DNA of 64,000 nt from an uncultured Bacteroidales bacterium. Lineage in GTDB: Bacteria; Bacteroidota; Bacteroidia; Bacteroidales; P3. Position numbers and translations under genes: made by a program. Numbering within the stretch: the stretch's first letter is position 1; every line of letters starts with the position of its first letter. The stretch spans positions 1 through 64,000 of the forward strand of contig CAMVMF010000004.1 of the NCBI GenBank assembly GCA_947168515.1, read 5' to 3'. Positions 30,101 through 37,974 of the stretch are shown one piece after another. Under the pieces are notes generated by a model. The model did no database searches. It was not told the DNA's origin and saw only the letters and a list, made by a program, of their open reading frames with translations.

Positions 30101-30666
30101 TATAACGTGTCGGCCGCAGGTACAGCATTGGTCTCTTCCGTCCTAATGGTCAACCCACGTCCCGCCAATTCGCCCACTAAGTCTATGCCCCGCATACGGA
30201 ACACCAGAAAGGGGTCGTTGTCAATCTCGCGGCTGAGCATATACACCACGGCAGCCAGGTGCTTGCACGGCACTGCCCAGTCGGGACAGGAGCATTCCAT
30301 CTCCAGGTCGCGCCAGCTTTGGGGGAAAAGCCTTATGCCCACCTTGAGGGCGAAGTTCATCAGCTGCGGGTCCAATTCGTGATTCAACAGCTTCGACACC
30401 AACAGGGGCTGCTTCACCACTTCGTCAACCAGCCGCGACACCTGTTCAGGGTCGGCGGGCGGTACCAGTATCTGTACCCTGTAGGGCGAACGTTGGGTAC
30501 CCTGCACCTTGGCAGCAATCGTCCCGCCAGAAATCTTTATCTCCTTCACCGCCCCTTTGCGGGCATAGGCTGCCCCACGGGGAATGCGGTTCTCATAGTC
30601 TATGTGGGTGAGGGCATTGAGCCACTCCTGTCCCCACCAAGTCTTGCCAAATGATTTTGTTGCCAT
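27199..30666 (-). CDS. SNF2-family DEAD/DEAH helicase with N-terminal SWIM zinc finger
   Basis: CSCPDWAVPCKH SWIM motif; DDMGLGKTLQVI, DEAQNIKN, SGTPIENR, DRAYRIGQHQNVIVHR. Confidence 0.92.
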   Translation of the reverse strand: MATKSFGKTWWGQEWLNALTHIDYENRIPRGAAYARKGAVKEIKISGGTIAAKVQGTQRSPYRVQILVPPADPEQVSRLVDEVVKQPLLVSKLLNHELDPQLMNFALKVGIRLFPQSWRDLEMECSCPDWAVPCKHLAAVVYMLSREIDNDPFLVFRMRGIDLVGELAGRGLTIRTEETNAVPAADTLYEVEAKRTEATIQKPHPVDLTHITDIQKLLTSMLPSQPTFYAKGDFRATYGRGVGAVARRAKSILEGLALLPVADATAPRRQGSVQLLLDDELNVINLHFDQLLADVAAIEEDDLADYDADYVVVRHALNVALHLMACGAVIPKLVSEMGKLYVVVWLPAMAHAPVCEVVEELGAMMPPDMLRWQQAHVKKPSRLQNRAVVLLALIFNYLMPRMRNKVDPDNKIESLFFAGHKCRFGGVGEQSIPESVAAWLSHLDVGSHQFCPQLLVGVDGGDSFQVDISVLVDGLPVPMKKILSAKAYAPIRLEVLRDASMLSPFLPSVESYLHNGASRPMTYRTQEFSRMLLEVFPALRLLGVGVALPKELQNLCRPRPSVTIRKSEDDSVAHVSLAELLDFDWQVAVGDELIPIEQFQKLVAHARGLIRFKGQFFYVDENDIEHLNDYFGESRTLTPGERLQAALSESFDGVPVEMTAQVRKMMEQLRKQRRMAVPKGIKATLRPYQQRGYEWMYRNAKLGFGSIIADDMGLGKTLQVITLLQKFKDEGAFAKQHALVVVPTTLLTNWQAELSRFAPNISCRLYHGPGRTLKGFDADVLLTTYGVVRSDLATLKRRKWHTVVIDEAQNIKNATTAQSKAVHALAAANRIAMSGTPIENRMSEFWSIMDFANPQMLGSAAAFRKQYANPIQREGDQAVAERFRRVTAPFLLRRLKTDRSIIADLPDKIEEDTFTSLTDQQAALYHETLRSAMAVIDEAPTDTPQALFKRQGLVLQMILSLKQICNHPALFLKDGNADPTVSGKAETLLTLLDSIVRNRQKVLVFTQFKEMGDLLVQFVSQSLGEKPLFLHGGLSVKERARMVDDFQTRPECRIFILSIKAAGTGLNLTAANHVIHYDLWWNPAVEAQATDRAYRIGQHQNVIVHRFITQGTFEEQINRMIQEKKQLADLTVAVGENWIGNLSNAELHDLFRHEA

Positions 30667-30675
30667 GATCTCCTC

Positions 30676-32265
30676 TTATTGCGCCAGTTGCCAGTCCTCG
30701 ATGGTCCAGGTCTGGATGTCGAAGTTCACGCCCACCTTCACCGTCGGGCGGCTGTCGGTGGCAAACTGGGCGGCATAGTCCTTCTGCTCTATCTGCGCAA
30801 GGGCCTGGGCGGCACTGCCCTTTACTTTGAACTCAAAGACGTAGATGGCTTGGGTGCAATACACTATCATATCCACCCTGCCGGTGCTGCACTTGACCTG
30901 CGTCCGCACGTAGACATTCAGCATCGAGAGGATGAGGTAGAAGGTGTACTCGTAAAAACCCTCCTTGGTGGCCGCATCCTGCAATTTCTTTTTGAAGCCC
31001 TCGATGTATGGCACCCCGGAAAGAAAAGCCTTCAGCTCACGCAGGGCCTGGTCGATGTCGCCACCCTCCAGGGCATCCCACATCTTATAGGCACAGCCAA
31101 GTTGGACTTGGTCATTACGTAATCCCGAATATACGGGCAGAAGTCCATTGGCAAACCCCACTCGCACTTCTTGATTGGGGATACTTAGGATGTAGCCCTC
31201 AGACTTACGGTTGTATCCTTTAATGGTGAGATAACCCGCTTGGTAAAGCAATGGAAGGGCATTGGTAAGTGTCTCCGTCGGAGCGTAGAAAGCAGATTCC
31301 GAAGCTTCAATCTCCTCCATCCTAGTGATGTCGGTGCCGAAGCGTTTCATCTGGTTGAAGAGAAAAGTGGGCGTGCCGCTCTCGAACCAGAAGTTCTTTA
31401 TCCTCTTTTGGGCGAAACAGTTCATTAGGCTATAGGGGTTGTACACCTCCTCCGAATCCTCGGAGAAGTGGTAGCCGTCATACTGTAGTTTCAGCTTCTG
31501 GTGCATCTCTTCTGCTGAACATTCGTATTCTTCGGCCAGCATGGCGATGTCCTCCTGCAGGACCGTGGTCAGCTCCTGCTCGGTGATACCACAGATGGTG
31601 GCAAACTGGGGCATCATGGAGACGTTAGAAATGTTGTTGAGCGTGGAGAAGATGCTCAGCTGGCTGAACTTGGTGATGCCCGTGAGGAAGCAGAAGCGTA
31701 TCATGGCCTCGCAGGCCTTTAACGGCTGGTAGAACTCCTGCATCACCTTGCGCATAGCCCCTAGGTTCTCCTGTTCGTGCATCACTTCCAACAAAGGGGC
31801 GTCGTACTCGTCGATGATGACTACTGCCTGGGTGCCATATTTGCGCGAAGCCCTACGGATAATGCCTGCAAGCACCCCACCTGGGGTCTTCTCTACTTCT
31901 TCGCGCCCATATTCTTCAACATAGGGAGACAGCAGCATGAAAAGCGTGTCGCGCAAAGCCTCCGGGGACTCCTGGTTCTTTGCCATGCTCAAGTCGAAAT
32001 GAATCACCGGATACTGTTTCCACTCCTTTTCATAACCCATTATCTTCAACCCTTCGAACAACTCTTTCTCCCCCTTGAAATATGAAACCAGAGTGGTAGA
32101 AAGCAATGACTTGCCGAACCGCCGGGGACGGCTGAGGAAGATAAACTTGGCATAATTGGTCAGCTGCCACACCAAATCTGTCTTGTCAACATAGATATAA
32201 TTGCCTTTCCTAATCTCAGAAAAGGTTTGTATCCCAATAGGGTATTTGTTTAAATGGGTATTCAT
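30676..32265 (-). CDS. AAA-ATPase-like protein with PD-(D/E)XK nuclease-like C-terminus (DUF1703 type)
   Basis: YPIGIQTFSEIRKGNYIYVDKT...FLSRPRRFGKSLL...VIIDEYDAPL...RVDMIVYCTQAIYVFEFKV. Confidence 0.85.
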   Translation of the reverse strand: MNTHLNKYPIGIQTFSEIRKGNYIYVDKTDLVWQLTNYAKFIFLSRPRRFGKSLLSTTLVSYFKGEKELFEGLKIMGYEKEWKQYPVIHFDLSMAKNQESPEALRDTLFMLLSPYVEEYGREEVEKTPGGVLAGIIRRASRKYGTQAVVIIDEYDAPLLEVMHEQENLGAMRKVMQEFYQPLKACEAMIRFCFLTGITKFSQLSIFSTLNNISNVSMMPQFATICGITEQELTTVLQEDIAMLAEEYECSAEEMHQKLKLQYDGYHFSEDSEEVYNPYSLMNCFAQKRIKNFWFESGTPTFLFNQMKRFGTDITRMEEIEASESAFYAPTETLTNALPLLYQAGYLTIKGYNRKSEGYILSIPNQEVRVGFANGLLPVYSGLRNDQVQLGCAYKMWDALEGGDIDQALRELKAFLSGVPYIEGFKKKLQDAATKEGFYEYTFYLILSMLNVYVRTQVKCSTGRVDMIVYCTQAIYVFEFKVKGSAAQALAQIEQKDYAAQFATDSRPTVKVGVNFDIQTWTIEDWQLAQ

Positions 32266-32455
32266 AGGGACGCTCTTTTTTCAAAATGCAAAATTACACA
32301 TTTTTGCCGACATGGCAAAACAAGCCCTCATCACTGAGTTCCAAATCCACTGTCGAACGGATAGAAAAACACCTAATAGAACATTATTTCATTATGATTT
32401 GCAGTAAACTAGCAATTATTTTCATCTCACAGCCCTCAAATCCAAATAAATTTTG

Positions 32456-32463
32456 TATTTTTG
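32456..32463 (+). promoter_or_regulatory. Promoter -7 element (TATTTTTG) for the BspA-like locus
   Basis: TATTTTTG at 32456-32463; no clear -33 TTTG at canonical spacing. Confidence 0.5.
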
Positions 32464-32468
32464 CATCC

Positions 32469-32742
32469 GCTTACAAGAGCAAAGTAAGCAGTATGCAAGA
32501 AAAGCATTGCGAAATTGTCCTTACTTGTAAATTCGGCAAAATTTCAATTCAGGAGGACGAAGCATTATTGCTTTCGCTTGTAGTGTATGCTATACCCGTC
32601 AGCATACTCTCAGGCGTGAGATATGTTTCATAATCCTGTTCCTGAAAAGGTGTTTGCCGATACCTACAAGTAAACGGACATGAGCACATAAGTCTCATGC
32701 CTTTCTTTATTGTAGTGTAACGCCCGTTGGAGACTTGCGGGC
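32469..32742 (+). ncRNA. Candidate structured 5' leader with competing hairpins
   Basis: Perfect stems GCTTAC/GTAAGC (32469-32489), GTATGC/GCATAC (32585-32607), TCTCA/TGAGA (32608-32621), CATGAG/CTCATG (32679-32699), GCCCG/CGGGC (32722-32742), plus alternative pairing AAGTCTC (32690-32696)/GAGACTT (32730-32736). Confidence 0.55.
32493..32633 (+). CDS. Possible 46-aa leader peptide/uORF (MQEKHCEIVLTCKFGKISIQEDEALLLSLVVYAIPVSILSGVRYVS)
   Basis: Starts about 24 nt after the predicted TSS and ends inside the hairpin region; no homology known to me. Confidence 0.35.
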   Translation: MQEKHCEIVLTCKFGKISIQEDEALLLSLVVYAIPVSILSGVRYVS

Positions 32743-32760
32743 AAACAATCCATTTAACCA

Positions 32761-33012
32761 ATGCCTATGGATAAGAAATACAAGCTCAACTACGACCCAC
32801 CCAAGGTTACCATAGTGGTCTTCCGCGTGGAAAATGGCATGCAACAGTCGCTCACCATCGGGTCGGAAATACTATTATCACCATTTGGCAACAATTCTTG
32901 GGATACCCCTTCATCTTCGTCTTCTACCATCCATTTCGGCGATGGAGATTGGACTGGAGGCTCGTCTTTCACCAACAACAGCAGCTTCGGCTCTGGCAGT
33001 TGGGACAATTGA
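32761..33012 (+). CDS. Small 83-aa protein of unknown function with Gly/Ser/Asn-rich tail
   Basis: ORF MPMDKKYKLNYDPPKVTIVVFRVENGMQQS...; immediately upstream of the BspA-like lipoprotein. Confidence 0.55.
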   Translation: MPMDKKYKLNYDPPKVTIVVFRVENGMQQSLTIGSEILLSPFGNNSWDTPSSSSSTIHFGDGDWTGGSSFTNNSSFGSGSWDN

Positions 33013-33044
33013 AACAATGGTTTAATCTTTAATACAGAAACTAA

Positions 33045-35114
33045 ATGAAACAGCAATATTTTCGCATCACCCTCTTTGCAGCATTGATGGCCACGCTGGC
33101 CATCGGCTGCCAGAAAGAAGAAGGCACCGTCACCCTCGGGGCCGAGATACAGAAACCCGCCGACAGCAAGATGTATATCGACGACCACACTCCCTGCTGG
33201 CACAACGGCGACGAGGTACATATCAATTCTGATGACTATCCAGTCATGGCTGCCACAGGCTCGTCAGCACGGATAGAGGATGTGGTGTCGGCCAGTGCCT
33301 ATCGTGCCATCTTCCCTGCCCGCATCGTGGCCGAAAATGCCGACATCTCCAGCATGTCCAGCTTCCCCGTTACCCTGCCCTCCACACAGCTCTACGAGCT
33401 GGTGGGCAGCCACCAGTTGGTGGATGTGCCCATGGGGGCATACCTCACCAGTGGCAGCACCTTGCAGTTCCATAACCTCTGCTCGGTCGTGCGTGTGATA
33501 GTGAGCAACTCGCTGAACAGAGAGCTGCCGTTACGCAGCATCGAGCTGAAAGCCCAGTCGGCCAAGTTGAGCGGAACGGGCACAGCCACCGTGAGCGGAC
33601 AGCAGGCAGATTGCATCACCCTGTCGGGTAGTGGGCAGAACCGCGTGAGCCTGGTTTTCGACAACGACTGCCCTGCCACCGTCGAGGCACGTGGCACCAG
33701 CACTTTCGACATTGTGGTGCCGGCTTTCACGACAGACGACGTGACCATTACCGCCTACACCGCCGACGGATATATGAGCACAGTGACCAAGGAAGACGTG
33801 GCGCTGGTGCATAACACCATCACCACCGTCACACTGAATGTAACTGCGTTGGCCGAAGCCCCGCATGCCGAGTTGGTGACTGGTTCTGCCTTCAATGCTG
33901 CTATCCCTGCCGAGGCCACATCAGTGGTGTTTGAATATAACAGCAGTGTCACCTCCGGAACATTGCTTTCTACCGCCAATTCCCCAGTGCCCATCTATGG
34001 CAATTTGGACAGAACGGTATGGCGGATCTCGACAAGCGACAACAAGATAAATGCCAACCCCGATTGTTCAGGAATGTTCTCTGAAAAAAGGAGTCTTACC
34101 TCCATCAATTTTGGTGATAGCTTCAACGCCGCCAATGTAACGAATATGTGTGATATGTTTCTCGATTGCAGCAGCCTGACGAGCCTAAACTTATCCAACT
34201 TTAACACCGCCAATGTAACGGATATGAGTGGTATGTTCGCGTGGTGTATGACATTGACGAGCCTGAACCTCTCCAACCTCAACACAGCCAATGTAACGAA
34301 TATGAGCTGTATGTTTATGGTGTGCAGAAGTCTGACAAGCCTGGATCTCTCTAGCTTCAACACCTCAAGGGTGACGGATATGTCAAATATGTTTGATTGT
34401 GATATTTATGCAAGTAGTCTGACAAGCTTAAACATCTCCAGTTTCAACACTGCCAATGTAACAAATATGTACAAAATGTTTCAAACTTGTTCCAGCCTTA
34501 CGAACTTAGACCTCTCCAACTTCAACACTGCCAATGTGACGAACATGAACCAGATGTTTAATAATTGCATGAGTTTGACGAGCCTGAACCTATCCAACTT
34601 CAACACAACCAATGTAACGGATATGACATATATGTTTAGGGGTTGCAGCAGCCTGACGAGCCTAAACCTCTCCAACTTCAACACCACCAATGTGACGAAT
34701 ATGAGCCAGATGTTTAACAATTGCACTAGCCTGACGAGCCTAAACCTCTCCAACTTCAACACCACCAATGTGACGAATATGAGCCAGATGTTTAACAATT
34801 GCACTAGCCTGACGAGCTTGAACCTCTCCAGTTTTTATACTACCAGCGTAAACAACATGCAGGCCATGTTTATGAATTGTAGAAGCCTGACAAACTTAAA
34901 CCTAGCACATTTCGACATGAGCCATCTGACAAGCCATGATTATTATGGAGTAACTCCATACCAACGCCTCTCAGGCAAATATGACATGTGCAACGGACTG
35001 TCAACCACATCGCACAACTGCACAATCACCTGTCCCTTGGTAGTGCAGACAGAAATCCAGGCCGGAACGGGGCTGCCCACCAGCGATGTCACTTTCACAT
35101 GGGTCAGGCCGTAG
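33045..35114 (+). CDS. BspA-like surface lipoprotein with fimbrillin-like N-terminus and DUF285 repeats
   Basis: Lipobox LATLAIGCQKEE; repeated LTSLNLSNFNTTNVTNMSQMFNNCTS units. Confidence 0.9.
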   Translation: MKQQYFRITLFAALMATLAIGCQKEEGTVTLGAEIQKPADSKMYIDDHTPCWHNGDEVHINSDDYPVMAATGSSARIEDVVSASAYRAIFPARIVAENADISSMSSFPVTLPSTQLYELVGSHQLVDVPMGAYLTSGSTLQFHNLCSVVRVIVSNSLNRELPLRSIELKAQSAKLSGTGTATVSGQQADCITLSGSGQNRVSLVFDNDCPATVEARGTSTFDIVVPAFTTDDVTITAYTADGYMSTVTKEDVALVHNTITTVTLNVTALAEAPHAELVTGSAFNAAIPAEATSVVFEYNSSVTSGTLLSTANSPVPIYGNLDRTVWRISTSDNKINANPDCSGMFSEKRSLTSINFGDSFNAANVTNMCDMFLDCSSLTSLNLSNFNTANVTDMSGMFAWCMTLTSLNLSNLNTANVTNMSCMFMVCRSLTSLDLSSFNTSRVTDMSNMFDCDIYASSLTSLNISSFNTANVTNMYKMFQTCSSLTNLDLSNFNTANVTNMNQMFNNCMSLTSLNLSNFNTTNVTDMTYMFRGCSSLTSLNLSNFNTTNVTNMSQMFNNCTSLTSLNLSNFNTTNVTNMSQMFNNCTSLTSLNLSSFYTTSVNNMQAMFMNCRSLTNLNLAHFDMSHLTSHDYYGVTPYQRLSGKYDMCNGLSTTSHNCTITCPLVVQTEIQAGTGLPTSDVTFTWVRP
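34653..34808 (+). repeat. Two identical tandem 78-bp DUF285 repeat units
   Basis: 34653-34730 and 34731-34808 identical by direct reading. Confidence 0.95.
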
Positions 35115-35126
35115 ACGGAATAACCT

Positions 35127-35837
35127 ATGAGTAAAATACTTGAACCCATGAACTTCAAATATTACGACATTCTAAGTACGCTAATTTCGGGATGTATACT
35201 TGTGTTGGTAATAGCATTTGCCCTAGACAAAGATACTTCAGAAATGAATTCCGTTTTATTGTTGGCTTTGGCATACGTCTTAGGGTATGTATTAAATGCC
35301 ATAAGTGGTCTGATAGAGCCATTCTATTATTGGACAATGGGAGGAATGCCATCGGACAGATTGCTGACTGCGCCATCTGTAAGTAAGAAAACTGGCAAGG
35401 CGAAAAAATACACAGGGTGTAGACGCATTAGATTTTATCAGTATGAAAAAGTTATAAGTAATTTGATGTGTGAATTAAGCAACCCGAATGCCAGTACAAG
35501 AGAGATGTTTGAAAGGGCGAAAGCATACTCAAGCACGAAGACTGACTCACGTGTGCCTGACTTTAATTCGCAGTATGCCTTTTCCCGTGCTATGTTGACT
35601 CTAAATATTGGGGTAGGCATTATCCTATCTTTTGATTTTTACGGGTGCTGGTGGTATTGGCCATCCTTTCTGGGAGTATCGTTTTTATTATGGAACCGGT
35701 GTAAAGAAAGAGGATATTACTACGCGAGAGAAGTTCTTGTAGAATATTTAAAACAAAATAAAGATGGAAAAAATTTCCGACCTTGGGGATGTTCGGTAAC
35801 GTGCGGTTGGTCTGGATTTGCAATCCAGACCAACTGA
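35127..35837 (+). CDS. Membrane protein of unknown function
   Basis: At least two hydrophobic N-terminal segments and one near the C-terminus; 12-nt gap after the lipoprotein stop. Confidence 0.6.
   Translation: MSKILEPMNFKYYDILSTLISGCILVLVIAFALDKDTSEMNSVLLLALAYVLGYVLNAISGLIEPFYYWTMGGMPSDRLLTAPSVSKKTGKAKKYTGCRRIRFYQYEKVISNLMCELSNPNASTREMFERAKAYSSTKTDSRVPDFNSQYAFSRAMLTLNIGVGIILSFDFYGCWWYWPSFLGVSFLLWNRCKERGYYYAREVLVEYLKQNKDGKNFRPWGCSVTCGWSGFAIQTN
35807..35833. repeat. REP-like palindrome
   Basis: 12-bp perfect stem TTGGTCTGGATT/AATCCAGACCAA with 3-nt loop TGC, overlapping the 3' end of the preceding ORF; degenerate related segments follow to about 35943. Confidence 0.8.
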
Positions 35838-36025
35838 GTATTAGGATTTTCAATCCGCAGATAAACTTCTGAACTGTCAGATGTTCCGACCTGGAGTATG
35901 TTCTATACTGCGTCGTTGGCTTGAGTATACAATCCGCACACAAGTCTCTCATTAAAAAAACAGACAATAACACGATAAAAGTTGTCAAATTGACGTTTTT
36001 TTATTAACAATAATAAGGAACTATT

Positions 36026-36274
36026 GTGCCTACAATCTTCATCTTTTTTTGATTGCGTTTTATGTTCTACTCTGATGACCACGAGCCTGTGCATGGTCAT
36101 GTTACCAACGGAGGAAGAGAAGCCAAGTATAATGTGCAACCCGTGAAGATGGTTTATAACCATAGATTCAAAAAACACGAATTGTCGCTCATAGAGTCGA
36201 TTGTTGAGGAGGAACGAAAAGTCCACAAGTTCAGGAACAAAAAGTCCATAAGTTCAGGAACGAAAAGTCCATAA
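36026..36274 (+). pseudogene. DUF4160-family pseudogene (internal TGA, 3' end overrun by VNTR)
   Basis: GTG-CCT-ACA-ATC-TTC-ATC-TTT-TTT-TGA gives VPTIFIFF*, then LRFMFYSDDHEPVHGHV...AKYNVQPVKMVYNHRFKKHELSLIESIVEEERK continues in frame. Confidence 0.7.
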
Positions 36275-36513
36275 GTTCGGGAATGAAAAGTCCACAAGTT
36301 CGGGAATGAAAAGTCCACAAGTTCGGGAACGAAAAGTCCACAAGTTCGGGAACGAAGTCCACAAGTTCGGGAATGAAAAGTCCATAAGTTCGGGAACGAA
36401 AAGTCCATAAGTTCGGGAACGAAAAGTCCACAAGTTCGGGAACGAAGTCCACAAGTTCGGGAATGAAAAGTCCATAAGTTCGGGAACGAAAAGTCCATAA
36501 GTTCGGGAACGAA
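36212..36513. repeat. VNTR, about 23-bp unit (ggaacgaaaagtccacaagttcg), about 13 copies with higher-order periodicity
   Basis: Contiguous units with c/t and c/a variants; two 21-bp units; no spacers. Confidence 0.95.
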
Positions 36514-36526
36514 AATAAAATAATTA

Positions 36527-36556
36527 TTTGTATATCAAATATTTTTTGTATTTTTG
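36527..36556 (+). promoter_or_regulatory. Bacteroidota promoter for DUF4143 ATPase
   Basis: TTTG (36527-36530), 18-nt spacer, TATTTTTG (36549-36556). Confidence 0.65.
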
Positions 36557-36580
36557 CAGCACAATAAAAGTGACAAAAAA

Positions 36581-37855
36581 ATGAGCGAATACAAAGAACG
36601 TATTTTCGACCAACTACTTAAGCAAAAACTGGAAGGTATGGGAGCCGTATTAATCGAAGGTCCGAAGTGGTGCGGAAAGACCACCACAGCGGAACATCAG
36701 GCAGGGAGCGTGCTATACATGAATGAGCCGAAGTTGTACAAAAGGAACTTACAGTTGGCTGATCAGGATCCACAGGTGCTGCTGCAAGGAGCCACGCCAA
36801 GACTGATTGACGAATGGCAGGAAGCCCCGAAACTGTGGGACACGGTGCGGTTTGAAGTGGACCATCGTGGCGAAGATGGGCAATTCATCCTGACGGGGTC
36901 GACAGTGCCGGCAGACATGAGCGAGGTACACCACAGCGGGACAGGCCGGATAGCGCGCATGCAGATGAGGACGATGAGCCTGTGGGAGTCGGGCGAATCG
37001 ACAGGCGACATCAGCCTAGTAGCTCTCTTCTCTGGCTCTGCCAACAATGCCGCCACGATGGACAAGACATTGCAGGAAGTGGCATATCTGGTGTGCCGTG
37101 GCGGATGGCCGCGGGCGGTATTGCAAAAGAAGTCGGTGGCGTTGGAAAGGGCCTACGAATATTTGAACGCAATAATAAACATTGATATATCGCGCGTAGA
37201 CGGCGTTGAGCGAGACGCAGAACGCACACGAAAACTGATGCGGTCGTATGCCCGTTTTCAAGGGGGGCAGGTGCCTCTATCGAAGATACGAGCCGACGTG
37301 ATGGCTGGTGGTGACGGCACCTTTGACGAAAAGACCGTGGCCTCCTATCTGAACGCACTGAAGAAGATGTTTGTCATAGAAGACATGCCGTCGTGGAATC
37401 CTAACCTGCGGTCGAAGGCGGCCATACGCACATCGGAAACACGCTATTTCACCGACTCTTCGATAGCGGCAGCATCGCTAGGCGTGGGACCGAAAGATTT
37501 GATGAACGACTTGGAGACCTTTGGACTGCTGTTTGAAACGATGTGTGTGAGGGACTTACGGGTATATGCGCAGGCGATAAATGGACTGGTGTATCACTAT
37601 CGTGACTCGGACGGGCTTGAATGCGATGCCGTAGTGCACCTGCGCAACGGAGCCTATGGCCTAGTGGAGATAAAGTTGGGCGGCGACCGCCTGATAGAGG
37701 AAGGCGCGAAGAACCTGCAAAAGCTGCACAAAAAGATTGACACGGAGAGAATGAGAGAGCCATCGTTCATGGCGGTATTGGTGGCGAACGGAGACTATGC
37801 CTACCGGCGGAGTGACGGGGTATGGGTGATACCGATAGGAAGCCTCAAGCCCTGA
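36581..37855 (+). CDS. ATP-binding protein, AAA-14/DUF4143 family
   Basis: GPKWCGKTTTAEHQAGS Walker A, FILTGST, C-terminal DUF4143-like VYHYRDSDGLECDAVVHLRNGAYGLVEIKLGG. Confidence 0.85.
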   Translation: MSEYKERIFDQLLKQKLEGMGAVLIEGPKWCGKTTTAEHQAGSVLYMNEPKLYKRNLQLADQDPQVLLQGATPRLIDEWQEAPKLWDTVRFEVDHRGEDGQFILTGSTVPADMSEVHHSGTGRIARMQMRTMSLWESGESTGDISLVALFSGSANNAATMDKTLQEVAYLVCRGGWPRAVLQKKSVALERAYEYLNAIINIDISRVDGVERDAERTRKLMRSYARFQGGQVPLSKIRADVMAGGDGTFDEKTVASYLNALKKMFVIEDMPSWNPNLRSKAAIRTSETRYFTDSSIAAASLGVGPKDLMNDLETFGLLFETMCVRDLRVYAQAINGLVYHYRDSDGLECDAVVHLRNGAYGLVEIKLGGDRLIEEGAKNLQKLHKKIDTERMREPSFMAVLVANGDYAYRRSDGVWVIPIGSLKP

Positions 37856-37974
37856 ACACTGGAACGTAGCACCCGTCTTCCATCGACAGCATAAGGAGCT
37901 GTTCTCAATTCATCAGAGGGTCATTTATCCTCATTGCCATGGATGGGCAGATAATAAAGATATATCAAATTTAA

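Noticed and set aside
36154-36498. Three overlapping minus-strand ORFs rich in PNLWTFRSRTCGLFVPELVDF
   Set aside because: Produced by a 23-bp tandem repeat that leaves every frame open; no start context or signal of translation.
36212-36513. CRISPR array
   Set aside because: Repeats are directly contiguous without unique spacers and there are no cas genes.
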